The notes under the pieces: generated by a model
Database searches by the model: none
What the model was told of the DNA's origin: nothing
Seen by the model: the letters and a program-made list of their open reading frames with translations, nothing else
Assembly (NCBI GenBank): GCA_900544195.1
Contig: UQUJ01000021.1
Span: forward strand, 1 to 40,803
DNA from: an uncultured Alistipes sp.
Lineage (GTDB): Bacteria; Bacteroidota; Bacteroidia; Bacteroidales; UBA932
DNA: 40,803 bases
Direction: 5' to 3'
Program-made: the position numbers and the translations under genes
Shown here: one piece after another, positions 16,339-25,144 of the stretch
Layout: every line of letters begins with the position of its first letter
How positions within the stretch are numbered: position 1 is the stretch's first letter

Positions 16339-17117
16339 ATTCCGAAAAGATTTTTCGCGTTGTCGGTTGTGATTCCCGCGACCTCCTCCGGCGTCACGCC
16401 TTTCAGTTCGGCGATCTTTGCGGCGATCAGAGGTATGCAGGAACTTTCATTGCGTTTTCCCCTGAACGGAACAGGGGTAAGGTAAGGGGCGTCGGTCTCC
16501 AGCACGATCCGGTCAAGCGGAACATCCCTGACAACCTCCGCGAGGCCCGCGTTTTTGAATGTGACGACTCCGCCCACGCCTATGTACCAGTCACCGAGCC
16601 GCTGGAGCTCCCTGAATGACTCGATGCTGCCGCTGTAGGCGTGCATATTCCCTCTCAAACCTTTGTGCCTCCTTATTATCTCCAGGAAATCGCCCATCGC
16701 GTCGCGGAGGTGGATGTTGACAGGCAGACCCCTTCGCGCGGCGAAATCCAGCTGCCATTCAAGGGCTTCTTTCTGCTCTCTGGCAAACTCTTTCCTCTCG
16801 TGGTAGTCAAGGCCTATCTCTCCCACAGCCACGACCTTTCGTCTTGTCTCGGCCTCCCACCTGTCAAGAAACCGCACCATGTCGTCAATCTCGGCCTTCC
16901 AGCCCTCTCCGACCGAGCCGGGGTAGAGGCCGATCATCGGACGAAGAGTGTCAGGGTGTTTGTCCACGAGGGCGAACATGGCCGGACGTTCCGAGCTGTC
17001 GATGTCCGGTAGCAGCATGAGGTCCACGCCCGCCTCTCTGGCTCTGGCGATGTAGGCCTCCTCCTCTCCGGAAAAGGCTTCGTCAGAGACATGACAATGT
17101 GTGTCTATGAATATCAT
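16335..17117 (-). CDS. tatD: TatD-family metal-dependent hydrolase (DNase)
   Basis: 260 residues from ATG 17117 (MIFIDTHCH). Metal-binding residues are visible in DTHCH (5-9), GEIGLDYHER, NIHLRDA, NMHAYSG and ETDAPYLTP, the standard TIM-barrel set of TatD 3'-5' exonuclease-like enzymes. The open frame continues 55 codons upstream, but that part has no similarity and starts inside the region divergent to dprA. A TATCTTTG box at 17123-17130 on the minus strand lies only about 5 bp before the start, which would imply a very short leader if used. It is followed directly by ansA. Confidence 0.93.
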   Translation of the reverse strand: MIFIDTHCHVSDEAFSGEEEAYIARAREAGVDLMLLPDIDSSERPAMFALVDKHPDTLRPMIGLYPGSVGEGWKAEIDDMVRFLDRWEAETRRKVVAVGEIGLDYHERKEFAREQKEALEWQLDFAARRGLPVNIHLRDAMGDFLEIIRRHKGLRGNMHAYSGSIESFRELQRLGDWYIGVGGVVTFKNAGLAEVVRDVPLDRIVLETDAPYLTPVPFRGKRNESSCIPLIAAKIAELKGVTPEEVAGITTDNAKNLFGI

Positions 17118-17306
17118 GGTGTCAAAGATAGGAAAATAAAACTTCGTGGGATGCGTCCAGGCATGATAAAAAACAGAAATATTCAAAAGAAACGTAAATA
17201 TTTTCGCTTCAAACCCCCTCGGATTCCGCAAAAGATGGCAAATTGCGGCGGCTCTTCCGTGTGGACGTGGCATCGTCTTCATGGGAGATGGAAGAAAGAA
17301 TCGTTT

Positions 17307-18488
17307 ATGGAAATGTCGTTTGAAGAGAGGGCCGGACTTTGTGCCCTGAACAGGATTTTCGGGTTTGAGCCGAAGATAGGGTTGAGGCTTGTCGAGGAGG
17401 CGGGAAGCGCGGAGGAGGTGTTCAGGAAGCCGGAGGAGGCTGGGCGGATTCTTGGGCCACGCCCAAGGTTGAAATACGCTCCGCTGATCACCGGAAGCGC
17501 GTTCGAGTCGGCGGCTATGGAGCTGGAGGATCTTCAGAGGAGCGGATGCCGGTTCGTCGGGATAGGGGAGAAGGGCTATCCTGCCTTGCTCATGGAGTGT
17601 GAGGATCCTCCACTGGGCCTTTATTATAAAGGAATATCACCACCCGAAGACGTGTTCGAGGGACTCCCCCAGGTCGCCGTGGTGGGGACGAGAGGACTGA
17701 CGTACTATGGCAAGGACTGGTGCCGGAGGATTGTGACGGCCATGTCCCGTGCCAAGGTCAAGCCGCTGGTGGTGAGCGGACTGGCCTTGGGAGTGGATGT
17801 CACGGCGCATCGTGTGGCATTGGAGTCCGGGCTTTCCACGGTGGCGGTGATGGCGACCGGTGTCGATGACCTTTATCCGTCCGGAAACCGCGATGTTGGA
17901 GAGGCGATCGCATCTACTCCGGGGTGTGCGTTGGTCACGGACTATCCTCCCGGCACGGAGGCGGTGAGAATCAATTTCCTTAGGCGCAACAGGATCATCG
18001 CGGGAATATGCCGGGCGACGATTTTGGTAGAGTCCAAGATCAAGGGTGGAGGCATGATGACAGCCCGGCTTGCCGCCTCCTACGGCAGGGATGTATATGC
18101 CTTGCCCGGCAGGATTGATGATCCGGTCTCGCAAGGCTGTAACTTGCTCATCAGGGAGAATGTGGCGGAACAGATCGGGGATTTGGCCGAATTGATCTCG
18201 CGTCTGGGGCTCGGCAAGGCAAGCGTCGGCCAGAAAGAGGATTTCAGAAGCGCTGTTGAGGAATATTACAAGGGAAGCTTGGAAGGGACTGAATATGATG
18301 ATGTCCTACGGCTGGCCACGACCTTGAAGGGTCATCGTGGAATCTCCGTGGACGAGTTGTGTGAGAAACTGAAATGGACGTATAGTCATGTCAGCAGACT
18401 TGTCACGACTCTTGAATGCGACGGCTTCATCACCGTTGATCTTCTCCAGCACTGTTATCCTAAAACAAAAAACTGCCACCCTTACTAA
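17307..18488 (+). CDS. dprA: DNA processing protein DprA
   Basis: 393-residue cytoplasmic protein that loads RecA onto incoming single-stranded DNA during transformation. The Rossmann-like core shows VVGTRGLTYYGKDW, VVSGLALGVDVTAHR, NRIIAGICRATILVES and ALPGRIDDPVSQGCNLLI, all DprA hallmarks. The N-terminal helical part (ALNRIFGFEPKIGLRLVEEAGS) and the C-terminal winged-helix (about 335-390, GISVDELCEKLKWTYSHVSRLVTTLE) are also present. The start is chosen at ATG 17307, preceded by an A/G-rich GGAAGAAAGAA. The open frame upstream to 17091 overlaps tatD and has no similarity. Its 3' end contains the left half of a terminator hairpin. Confidence 0.93.
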   Translation: MEMSFEERAGLCALNRIFGFEPKIGLRLVEEAGSAEEVFRKPEEAGRILGPRPRLKYAPLITGSAFESAAMELEDLQRSGCRFVGIGEKGYPALLMECEDPPLGLYYKGISPPEDVFEGLPQVAVVGTRGLTYYGKDWCRRIVTAMSRAKVKPLVVSGLALGVDVTAHRVALESGLSTVAVMATGVDDLYPSGNRDVGEAIASTPGCALVTDYPPGTEAVRINFLRRNRIIAGICRATILVESKIKGGGMMTARLAASYGRDVYALPGRIDDPVSQGCNLLIRENVAEQIGDLAELISRLGLGKASVGQKEDFRSAVEEYYKGSLEGTEYDDVLRLATTLKGHRGISVDELCEKLKWTYSHVSRLVTTLECDGFITVDLLQHCYPKTKNCHPY

Positions 18489-18501
18489 GATGACAGTTTT
18501 T
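18468..18501 (+). terminator. Terminator overlapping the dprA stop
   Basis: AAAAACTG (18468-18475) pairs with CAGTTTTT (18494-18501), with two further inner pairs. The right arm supplies a T tract on the plus strand and the left arm an A tract, so it could also act on the minus strand. The dprA stop (18486-18488) sits in the loop. Confidence 0.6.
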
Positions 18502-18537
18502 GACATTATCATTAATGAATTATAGAGACTATAGAGA

Positions 18538-18655
18538 CTTCGGAGCGTAGCGACGCAAGGGGTCTGGGGAATACGGTCCCCAGTGCCCCACCGGGGCTGT
18601 CACGTAGTGACTGGGGGTGAATGGTTAAGATGCTGGTCGTTTATACGACCAGCAA
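18538..18655. other. GC-rich multi-hairpin spacer between dprA and queA
   Basis: A dense run of pairings. GCGT/ACGC occurs near 18545-18556. CTGGGGA (18564-18570) pairs with TCCCCAG (18577-18583), extended by GGGG (18559-18562) with CCCC (18586-18589). GTCAC (18599-18603) pairs with GTGAC (18607-18611). GCTGGTCGT (18632-18640) pairs with ACGACCAGC (18645-18653). No open frame is convincing. It could be a structured 3' end of queA, a small RNA or a repeat element. Confidence 0.5.
18632..18653 (-). terminator. Hairpin at the queA stop codon
   Basis: A 9-bp perfect stem with a 4-nt loop that contains the queA TAA (18641-18643 on the minus strand). No clean T tract follows, so termination would be atypical. 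It may instead protect the 3' end of the transcript. Confidence 0.45.
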
Positions 18656-19690
18656 AGCGTCTCCGTATGGACCGAATCGGTACCCCTCGTCGAGGGCCAC
18701 CTTGTAGGCATTCATGACATGGTCGAAGCCACCGAAGGCGGCGACTGCCATCAGCATCGTGGATTCCGGAAGATGAAAGTTGGAGACCACGGCGTCAGGC
18801 ACGGAGAACTCGTAAGGCGGGAAGATGAACTTGTTCGTCCAGCCGTCGTAAGGCTTGACCTCATGGGTCGTGGTGACGTAGGTCTCAAGCCCTCTGAGCA
18901 CGGTTGTGCCGACGGCAAGAACCTTGTGCCCTCCGTTCTTGGCCTTGTTGATGATCTCGCAGGCCTCCGGGGTGATGATAAGCCTTTCGGAGTCCATCCT
19001 ATGCTTGGACAGATCCTCCACATCGACCCTGCGGAACTGGCCGATGCCCATGTGCTCTGTGATGAACGCCTTGTCGATGTCCTTGAGAATCATTCTGTTG
19101 AACAACTCGCGGCTGAAATGCGTACCCGCGGCCGGGACGGCGACAGCCCCTTCATGCTTCGCGAAGATGGTCTGGTAATTCTCGTTGTCCTCAGGGGAAA
19201 TCTTTGACTTCACCCATTTCGGAACCGGGATCTCGCCGAGACTGAAAAGGGAGCGCTTGAACTCCTCGTATGGGCCGTCGTAGAGGAAACGCAGGGTGCG
19301 TCCCCTTGAGGTGGTGTTGTCGATGACCTCCGCCACAAGGCTCTGGTCATCACCGAAATACAGCTTGTTGCCGATTCGGATCTTCCTGGCCGGATCCACG
19401 ATCACGTCCCAAAGGTGCTGCTCGCGGTTGAGCTCCCTCAGCAGGAAAACCATGATGTCCGCTCCGGTCTTCTCCTTCTTGCCGTAGAGACGGGCCGGAA
19501 ACACCTTGGTGTCGTTGAACACGAAAGTGTCGCCTTTCCCGAAATAGTCGATGATGTCTTTGAATATCCTGTGCTCGATCTCTCCGGTGTCCTTGTGTAC
19601 GACCATGAGTCTGCATTCGTCGCGCCACCTTGTCGGCTCCTGAGCCACACGTTCCTTCGGAAGAAGGAATTGGAATTGTGAAAGTTTCAT
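18641..19690 (-). CDS. queA: S-adenosylmethionine:tRNA ribosyltransferase-isomerase
   Basis: 349 residues from ATG 19690 (MKLSQFQFLLPKE). QueA transfers and isomerises the ribosyl moiety of SAM onto preQ1 in tRNA to make epoxyqueuosine. Family signatures: RVAQEP, DTFVFNDTKVFPARLYG, AVPAAGTHFS, FITEHMGIGQFRRV and the C-terminal HLPESTMLMAVAAFGG. Length is normal. Four extra upstream codons are open but start upstream of the family's conserved N-terminus. Divergent or convergent neighbours share no operon with it. Confidence 0.95.
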   Translation of the reverse strand: MKLSQFQFLLPKERVAQEPTRWRDECRLMVVHKDTGEIEHRIFKDIIDYFGKGDTFVFNDTKVFPARLYGKKEKTGADIMVFLLRELNREQHLWDVIVDPARKIRIGNKLYFGDDQSLVAEVIDNTTSRGRTLRFLYDGPYEEFKRSLFSLGEIPVPKWVKSKISPEDNENYQTIFAKHEGAVAVPAAGTHFSRELFNRMILKDIDKAFITEHMGIGQFRRVDVEDLSKHRMDSERLIITPEACEIINKAKNGGHKVLAVGTTVLRGLETYVTTTHEVKPYDGWTNKFIFPPYEFSVPDAVVSNFHLPESTMLMAVAAFGGFDHVMNAYKVALDEGYRFGPYGDALLVV

Positions 19691-19767
19691 ATTCGATAAC
19701 AACCGTTATAGTCAATATTTTAATATACGGAATCGGCCTGAAAAAGGTTTCACTATTCGTGAATGTT

Positions 19768-20379
19768 CTATATTCTCGCCTCCCTGAACACCTCCACGAT
19801 GGACGGATAGGTGTTTTTCAGGTAAGGGGAAAGCCCTGATCTGGCGACCCACGCTGCCTTTGTGATGTCCTCGTCCCGCTGTGGGGTGAGATTCACGGGA
19901 TCGGTGTAGAGCATGTCGTACCACCATGTGTGCTTGAGGTGCCATATTCCGTCACGCCGGTAGCAATGGTCAGTGACGCAGATGAACTTCCGGAGTTCCA
20001 GATCACCCACACCGGTCTCTTCCCGGACTTCCCGCAATGCGGTCACCTTGATGTCCTCGCCCGCTTCCTGGTGTCCTTTGGGCAGATCCCAGAGGCCGTT
20101 CCTGCGTATCAGAAGCACATCCTCCCGGCGGTTCGACACGAGTCCTCCCGCCGCGTTTACCTCCTTGAACCTGGAACAGAACTGTCTATACGTCTCCTCA
20201 ATGTCCTCCGTCGGGATGTAGATTCTGGCCAGCGTGTCCGATGTCTCGAACATTGTCACCAAGGAGGTGATGTCAGGGCTCTCTCCGAGATGAAGTTCGA
20301 CGGAGTTCGGGTCGGACAAGGCCTGCTCCTGAGGAGAGCAGATGATCATGCATCTATTTTCAAGGTAAATTCTGTGCAT
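19768..20379 (-). CDS. NUDIX hydrolase
   Basis: 203 residues. The NUDIX box is complete at about 102-124 (GHQEAGEDIKVTALREVREETGV, matching GX5EX7REUXEEXGU), so a Mg-dependent hydrolysis of a nucleoside-diphosphate-linked substrate is expected. The first 75 residues, before the NUDIX fold, are less conserved and lack a recognised domain. The substrate cannot be predicted. It is divergent from pyrE with a 70-bp gap; TAACTTTG on the minus strand in that gap is a possible -7 box. Confidence 0.9.
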   Translation of the reverse strand: MHRIYLENRCMIICSPQEQALSDPNSVELHLGESPDITSLVTMFETSDTLARIYIPTEDIEETYRQFCSRFKEVNAAGGLVSNRREDVLLIRRNGLWDLPKGHQEAGEDIKVTALREVREETGVGDLELRKFICVTDHCYRRDGIWHLKHTWWYDMLYTDPVNLTPQRDEDITKAAWVARSGLSPYLKNTYPSIVEVFREARI

Positions 20380-20409
20380 CCTGTGAGTAAGATATTGGCG
20401 TAAAACTAT

Positions 20410-20417
20410 TATATTTG
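20410..20417 (+). promoter_or_regulatory. -7 box (TATATTTG) upstream of pyrE
   Basis: TATATTTG at 20410-20417 matches the Bacteroidota -7 consensus 32 bp before the pyrE start. No TTTG at the expected 19-21 bp distance was found, so only half of the promoter is supported. Confidence 0.45.
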
Positions 20418-20449
20418 TATGCTATGTGCAAAGTTAAGAATCATTTTCA

Positions 20450-21088
20450 ATGAATATGGAAAACATCGACAGAAAACTTGCTTCCGAGCTTCTCCGCATA
20501 AAAGCCGTCCTGCTCAGGCCTGATGAGCCTTTCACATGGGCTTCCGGTTGGCATTCACCGATTTATTGTGACAACCGCAGGATACTTTCCGATCCGGATC
20601 TTCGCTCCAAGGTGGCAGGTTGGTTGGCCGGGACAGCTGTCAGTGAGTGCCCTGACGCGGAGATTGTGGCCGGTGTGGCCACCGGAGCGATCGCTCACGG
20701 AGTCCTTGCCGCCGACCGGATGGAGAAACCTTTCGTTTACGTGCGTCCGAAACCGAAAGACCACGGAACCGGCTCTCAGATTGAGGGCGTTCTCCCGAAA
20801 GGTGCGAAAGTGGTTGTGATCGAGGATCTTATCTCAACGGGGATGAGCAGCCTTGCAGCCGTGAAGGCCTTGCGCGACGCGGGAGCCGAGGTGTTGGGGA
20901 TGGTCGCCATATTCACTTATGGTTTCGACCTTGCGGCGCGGCGGTTTGAGGAAGAGGGTGTGAGATTGAAGACCCTTTCCTGCTACGACGCTCTGATTGA
21001 GGAAGCCACTGCGACTGGCTACGTCAAGGAGTCTGATGTCGAGGTTCTGCGTCAGTGGAGGACGAACCCTTCGGAATGGAATAAGTAA
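20450..21088 (+). CDS. pyrE: Orotate phosphoribosyltransferase
   Basis: 212-residue enzyme of de novo pyrimidine synthesis that converts orotate and PRPP to OMP. The PRPP-binding motif VVVIEDLISTGMSS (about 123-136) and YVRPKPKDHGTGSQIEG, the flexible catalytic loop region with its lysines, are present. ASGWHSPIYCDNR is also typical. Start ATG 20450 or 20456 (two Met separated by one residue). It is the first of a plus-strand run with the SRPBCC-like, methyltransferase and TPR genes (gaps of 11, 0 and 4 bp). Confidence 0.95.
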   Translation: MNMENIDRKLASELLRIKAVLLRPDEPFTWASGWHSPIYCDNRRILSDPDLRSKVAGWLAGTAVSECPDAEIVAGVATGAIAHGVLAADRMEKPFVYVRPKPKDHGTGSQIEGVLPKGAKVVVIEDLISTGMSSLAAVKALRDAGAEVLGMVAIFTYGFDLAARRFEEEGVRLKTLSCYDALIEEATATGYVKESDVEVLRQWRTNPSEWNK

Positions 21089-21099
21089 TTATAATAATA

Positions 21100-21573
21100 A
21101 TGACAGAGATAGCAAGCAAACACGGACTGGTCTCAAAGCAGCCGTTCGAACTGTACATGGCCTTTGTGGACATGCGTAATTTCCTCCAGTTTCTTCCGGA
21201 GGACAAGAAGGCGGATGTCGAGGCGGATTATGACACGATCTCCGCGACGGTGCAGGGCTTCAAGATCGGTGTTATGGTCAAGAACAGGACTCCGTACTCC
21301 AGCATCGAGTTCATCGACAACGGGGCTCCGTTCCAGTTCGGAGGCACGCTTCATTTCGACGCCGTGCCGAGTGACCCGTCCAAGACGGACTTCTACATCG
21401 AGTTTCATGCCGAGTTGAATCTGATGATGAAGATGATGCTTGGCGGAAAGATCCGTGAGGCCATGAACAAGATGGTGGACGGCCTCGTGGCGATGTCGGA
21501 AGGCAGGATGCCGGACGGGATCGATGAGGACACTCTCCGTAAGATGAAAGAGAAATTAGACGGGAACCAGTAG
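21100..21573 (+). CDS. SRPBCC-like small protein
   Basis: 157 residues, no signal peptide. The pattern (N-terminal strand and helix around KQPFELYMAFVDMRNFLQFLP, central strands IGVMVKNRTPYSSIEFIDNG and TDFYIEFHAELNLMMKMMLGGKIREAMNKMVDGL ending in a long helix) resembles the SRPBCC/START-like fold seen in many Bacteroidota proteins of this size. No catalytic residue can be pointed to. It is 11 bp after pyrE and abuts the methyltransferase start exactly, so it is in the same operon. Confidence 0.7.
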   Translation: MTEIASKHGLVSKQPFELYMAFVDMRNFLQFLPEDKKADVEADYDTISATVQGFKIGVMVKNRTPYSSIEFIDNGAPFQFGGTLHFDAVPSDPSKTDFYIEFHAELNLMMKMMLGGKIREAMNKMVDGLVAMSEGRMPDGIDEDTLRKMKEKLDGNQ

Positions 21574-22911
21574 ATGCAAGGATTGGACGACATCTGTCTG
21601 CGGGACATTCTGGCCAGGGCGGTAGGAAGCGGCAGAGCCGAGGTCGCTGTGGGGGCCTTTCATGAACCTGCATCGGTGTCTGTCCGGATCAATCCTTTCA
21701 AAGTTGATGATCCCGAGATCTTTGCCAAGGGTCTTTTTGGAGGATATGTCCAAAGGGTTCCGTGGAGTCCGTTCGGGTTTATGCTCGGTGAGAGACCGAG
21801 ATTCACGTTGGATCCGCTGTTCCATTGCGGGTGCTATTACGTCCAGGACTCTTCGGCTATGGTCGTAGGGAGCATATTCAGAGAATTGCTTCCAATTTGC
21901 GGGGATTGTTCCCGACCGGTCAGGGTTCTGGATTTGTGCGCCGCGCCGGGCGGGAAAAGCACGGATCTGGCGGCATCGTTGCGGATGGCTTTCGGGAATG
22001 GTTTCCTTCTCGTCTCCAATGAGGTGATGCGCTCAAGGGCTTCCGTTCTGGCTGACAACATGGCTTTGTGGGGCGACCCGAACGTGGTGGTCACGAGTGT
22101 GGATCCCAAGGCGTTCGCATGCCTTGAAGGCTTTTTCGACATCATAGTGACAGATGTGCCGTGCTCCGGCGAGGGAATGTTCCGCAAGGACGCGAAGGCT
22201 GTGGAGGACTGGTCGGGAAGCACGGTCAACCTTTGTTCGACGAGGCAGAAAAGAATCCTTGCCGATGTCTGGCCGTCTCTTCGGAACGGCGGAGTGCTTG
22301 TCTATTCGACATGCACGTTCGAGGAGGCTGAGAATGACGCGATCATGGAATGGACGGCAAACGAATTGGGCGGTGGAATTTGTGAATATGATTATTCGGC
22401 GCTTCAGGGCGTGATCGCCACGAGGACCGGAGGATTGCTCGTGCCTGGATTCGTGAAAGGCGAGGGTCAGTTTGTCTCGGCCCTGGTGAAAAACACAGGC
22501 TCGTCTGGCTTCCGGCTTCCCGGAAAACCGGCCGTGGGGGCCACGGAAAGGAAAAAGGGGAATCTGCTCATACATATTCCCGAATCCATCGCACGCGAGG
22601 TGACTGCCCTTGATCCGTTGCACCCGATTCAGGCAGGAGTGGCCAAAGGTGAACTGAAGGGACGGGATCTGGTGCCGTCGGCGGACTGGGCCTTGAGTCT
22701 TGCCTTTCCGGAAGGAAGTTACCCGGTGGCTGATCTGGACCGTGAAGCGGCTCTGAAGTTCCTGCACAGGGACAGTATATTCCTGAAAGATGCTCCGAAA
22801 GGTTTTGTGTTGGTCCGTTTCGACGGACACCCGCTCGGTTTTGTGAAGAATCTTGGCACCAGATGCAACAACCTGCACCCTCAGGGCCGTAAAATCAAAA
22901 TGGATGTGTAA
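21574..22911 (+). CDS. rRNA (cytosine-C5-)-methyltransferase, RsmF/NOL1-NOP2 family
   Basis: 445-residue SAM-dependent RNA m5C methyltransferase. The SAM-binding motif is DLCAAPGGKSTDLAA. The motif IV cysteine sits in TDVPCSGEGMFRKD, and the catalytic motif VI cysteine in VYSTCTFEEAEND. The C-terminal third (about 310-445) resembles the RsmF accessory region. The target nucleotide in 16S rRNA cannot be assigned. The start codon follows the upstream stop directly (TAGATG), and the stop is 4 bp before the TPR gene start. Confidence 0.9.
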   Translation: MQGLDDICLRDILARAVGSGRAEVAVGAFHEPASVSVRINPFKVDDPEIFAKGLFGGYVQRVPWSPFGFMLGERPRFTLDPLFHCGCYYVQDSSAMVVGSIFRELLPICGDCSRPVRVLDLCAAPGGKSTDLAASLRMAFGNGFLLVSNEVMRSRASVLADNMALWGDPNVVVTSVDPKAFACLEGFFDIIVTDVPCSGEGMFRKDAKAVEDWSGSTVNLCSTRQKRILADVWPSLRNGGVLVYSTCTFEEAENDAIMEWTANELGGGICEYDYSALQGVIATRTGGLLVPGFVKGEGQFVSALVKNTGSSGFRLPGKPAVGATERKKGNLLIHIPESIAREVTALDPLHPIQAGVAKGELKGRDLVPSADWALSLAFPEGSYPVADLDREAALKFLHRDSIFLKDAPKGFVLVRFDGHPLGFVKNLGTRCNNLHPQGRKIKMDV

Positions 22912-22915
22912 GTTT

Positions 22916-23848
22916 ATGAATATGAAAAGGATATTATCAGTGATTTTGGCCGTCATGGCCTTTCTTCCTCTTTCGGCGCAGACCAAACCGACGCAGAAGG
23001 AATATCTTGACCGGTATCAGCTGCTGGTCTCCAAACTTGGTGCCGACGGTGTGGGTATAGAGACCCTTCTCCAGCGTTGGGGAAAGGATTATCCGGAGGA
23101 CACGGACATGCTTTTGGGCAAGTTCACGTACTATCTGACCAAGAGCCAGTCCTCTTCGATCGAGGTCATGGATGCCACCAAATATCTTGGCAACGCTCCT
23201 GCCTTGACTTTGAAGGACACGCTCGGAAGGGATGTGAACTATTTTCAGGTTGTGTCCTACGATGACGAGCTGTTCGGAAAGGCGACCCAGGCCATTGAGA
23301 AGGCCATTGAGCTGAATCCCAACCGTTTGGATCTACGTCTGTTCAAGATCTCGGCCTTGATCGGCTATGAGAAGGACAGCCCGGACATGGCGTTGGCCGG
23401 ACTCAAGGCTCTGATTGACTACAATGGCCACAGCCACCCGAAATGGGAATATCCTGACGTGGTTGAGGCCGGCGAAGACCTTTTCCCTTCCGTGATGCAG
23501 GAATATTGCTACGCTTTCTTCAAGATCGGCACTCCGCATTGCTTCGACGCTTTCAAGGAACTGTCGGAGAAGATGTTGGCCTATTATCCCGGCAACACTG
23601 TCTACATGACGAACATCGGCTCGTACTATCTTGTCTATAAGCATGACAGCAAGAATGCCCTCAAGATGTACAACAAGGTCTTGAAGAAGAGTCCTGACGA
23701 CTACACCGCCATCAAGAACTGCGTCCTTCTCGCCCGCAACGACAAGAACACAAAGCTGGAGAAGAAATACCTCCCGATGCTCGTCCGCGTCACCACCGAC
23801 GAGACCGAGAAACTCTCCGCCCAGGCCCGATTGGATGCTTTGAAATAA
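22916..23848 (+). CDS. Exported TPR-repeat protein
   Basis: 310 residues from ATG 22916, beginning with a signal peptide (KRILSVILAVMAFLPLSAQ). The mature part has helical repeats recognisable as TPR, for example FGKATQAIEKAIELNPNRLD and YLVYKHDSKNALKMYNKVLKKSPDD. Periplasmic location and a protein-scaffold role are expected; the partner is unknown. The C-terminus TEKLSAQARLDALK is closely matched by a short orphan fragment at 26958-27014. The gene is followed by a large fold-back element that lies between it and the convergent transporter gene. Confidence 0.85.
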   Translation: MNMKRILSVILAVMAFLPLSAQTKPTQKEYLDRYQLLVSKLGADGVGIETLLQRWGKDYPEDTDMLLGKFTYYLTKSQSSSIEVMDATKYLGNAPALTLKDTLGRDVNYFQVVSYDDELFGKATQAIEKAIELNPNRLDLRLFKISALIGYEKDSPDMALAGLKALIDYNGHSHPKWEYPDVVEAGEDLFPSVMQEYCYAFFKIGTPHCFDAFKELSEKMLAYYPGNTVYMTNIGSYYLVYKHDSKNALKMYNKVLKKSPDDYTAIKNCVLLARNDKNTKLEKKYLPMLVRVTTDETEKLSAQARLDALK

Positions 23849-23895
23849 TTTCCTGTGAGCCTTGCTTTGTCCGGTTTTGTTAATTTGCCGCTTAC

Positions 23896-24065
23896 TTAGT
23901 AACATTCAAAAAATAACCTGCATCATCTTAAGGAATCTTTTCGGTCTAGATCTCTTTTCTCATCAGTCATGTGCCACCGGCACACTCCTTCTTCAAAAAA
24001 AAGATCTATCCTCGAAAATCTTCTCTTAATCTGAAGCAACTTATTTTTTTCATGTTCCTTAACAG
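23896..24065. repeat. Fold-back element, family A, copy 1 (170 nt)
   Basis: A 170-nt imperfect palindrome from TTAGTAACATTC to TTCCTTAACAG. The outer arms pair in blocks (AACAT, AAAAAATAA, GC.TCA, TTAAG, TTTTCG, TAGATCT). The apex is GTGCC, loop ACC, GGCAC. On the minus strand the apex is preceded by GAAGGAGT and followed by ATGACTGATGAG. It is identical to copy 2 at 30493-30661 except for one A in a poly-A run. It lies between two convergent genes, so it may also act as a bidirectional transcript end. No open frame of note. Confidence 0.85.
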
Positions 24066-24074
24066 CCTAAGGTC

Positions 24075-25079
24075 TCAATGTTTTTTTATGGTCTTTCCGG
24101 TGCGGTGACTTTGCTCGTAGAGTTCGAGGGAGTTGATGACGTTCTGCCAGATGCTGTAGAGGCCGCCGGCGACGGAGGTTACCGGGGTCATGTAGGAGTA
24201 GCCCAGCCAGATAAGGAAGCCGGAGTTCTTCTGTCCGAGGGCCTGTCCGGCGGTGATCTCGTCAGGTCTTGTCACCTTGTGGTCCTTGCTTCCGTTGGCC
24301 TTTCTTCCGGCCAGTCTCCCGACCGCGAACTGGAGGATTGTGCAGACCAGTGAGATGACTCCTATCATCATCGCTGTCCAGACGGAGATTCCGCTGTTCA
24401 TCAGCGACCTTGTCGCCAGATAGATGGAAAATGTCAGTGCCATCCCCCAGCAGTAGAACGCCCAGCCGGTGAAACGCATGAGCCATCGTTGGAGTCTTTT
24501 CGTCGTGTAGCGTATGAGCCAGGCCAGAAGAAGCGGCAGAACCAGCAAAGGGAACACTCTCGCACTGATCGCTGTGAATCCTTCGATGAACGAGGCTCCG
24601 GTGTCCGGGTTGACGATCGGGATGGTTATAGGGAGAATCACCGCGACAGCGATGTTGATTAATACTACGTACGAAACTGTGTCTGAAAGACTTCCGCCTA
24701 ATTTGCTTGTGATCACTCCGGCTGCCGCGGCGGTCGGGCAGATGAGGCAGAGCATGGCACATTCGGCGAGGATTCTGAGATCTCCCGAAGGCATAGTCGC
24801 GACCAGCCATGTGAGAGGGACGAATGTCACAATCTGGAAAGCCAGCACTATGAAGTGCCATTTCCGGAATTTTAGATCGTGAGGCGAGATCGTGTTGAAC
24901 TGAAGGAACAGCATCGTGGCCATAAACACTGGCTGGACATCCTTGGCGAATTTGGAGAAACCCGGCTCAAAGCTCCGGGCCAAAGGATTGACAAAGAACA
25001 GGATCAGGTACGAAGAGATCCCGATGATGATTGCCAGCGGCAACATCCAATCCTTGATGAATTTCACAACTTTCGCCAT
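24075..25079 (-). CDS. Bile acid:sodium symporter (BASS) family transporter
   Basis: 334-residue polytopic inner-membrane protein from ATG 25079 (MAKVVKFIKDW). About nine or ten hydrophobic helices are visible, e.g. LPLAIIIGISSYLILFFV, FVPLTWLVATM, LCLICPTAAAAGVITSKLGG, YVVLINIAVAVILPI, VFPLLVLPLLLAWLI and WTAMMIGVISLVCTILQFAVG. The segment CPTAAAAGVITSKLGGS resembles the conserved core of BASS proteins. Sodium-coupled uptake of an organic anion is expected, but the substrate is not predictable. The frame stays open far upstream of 25079, but that part is hydrophilic and unlike the family. A TATCTTTG box lies about 65 bp upstream. Confidence 0.85.
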   Translation of the reverse strand: MAKVVKFIKDWMLPLAIIIGISSYLILFFVNPLARSFEPGFSKFAKDVQPVFMATMLFLQFNTISPHDLKFRKWHFIVLAFQIVTFVPLTWLVATMPSGDLRILAECAMLCLICPTAAAAGVITSKLGGSLSDTVSYVVLINIAVAVILPITIPIVNPDTGASFIEGFTAISARVFPLLVLPLLLAWLIRYTTKRLQRWLMRFTGWAFYCWGMALTFSIYLATRSLMNSGISVWTAMMIGVISLVCTILQFAVGRLAGRKANGSKDHKVTRPDEITAGQALGQKNSGFLIWLGYSYMTPVTSVAGGLYSIWQNVINSLELYEQSHRTGKTIKKH

Positions 25080-25144
25080 ACTCTCTGACTGTGCTCGCAA
25101 ACTTACGTGCCCGGTGCGGTTCACCACGCCACGGTTTGCGGCGA

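Noticed and set aside
22033..22986. Long minus-strand open frame opposite the rRNA methyltransferase
   Set aside because: It is antisense to a well-supported gene and has no domain or start signal.
23896..24065. Hammerhead-like signature on the minus strand (CTGATGA followed by GAAA)
   Set aside because: CTGATGAGAAA in the apex region resembles the hammerhead core, but there is no stem II between CTGATGA and GAAA, and about 12 purine-rich nt separate the arm from the apical hairpin where a hammerhead needs stem I and the cleavage site directly. The resemblance is probably accidental.
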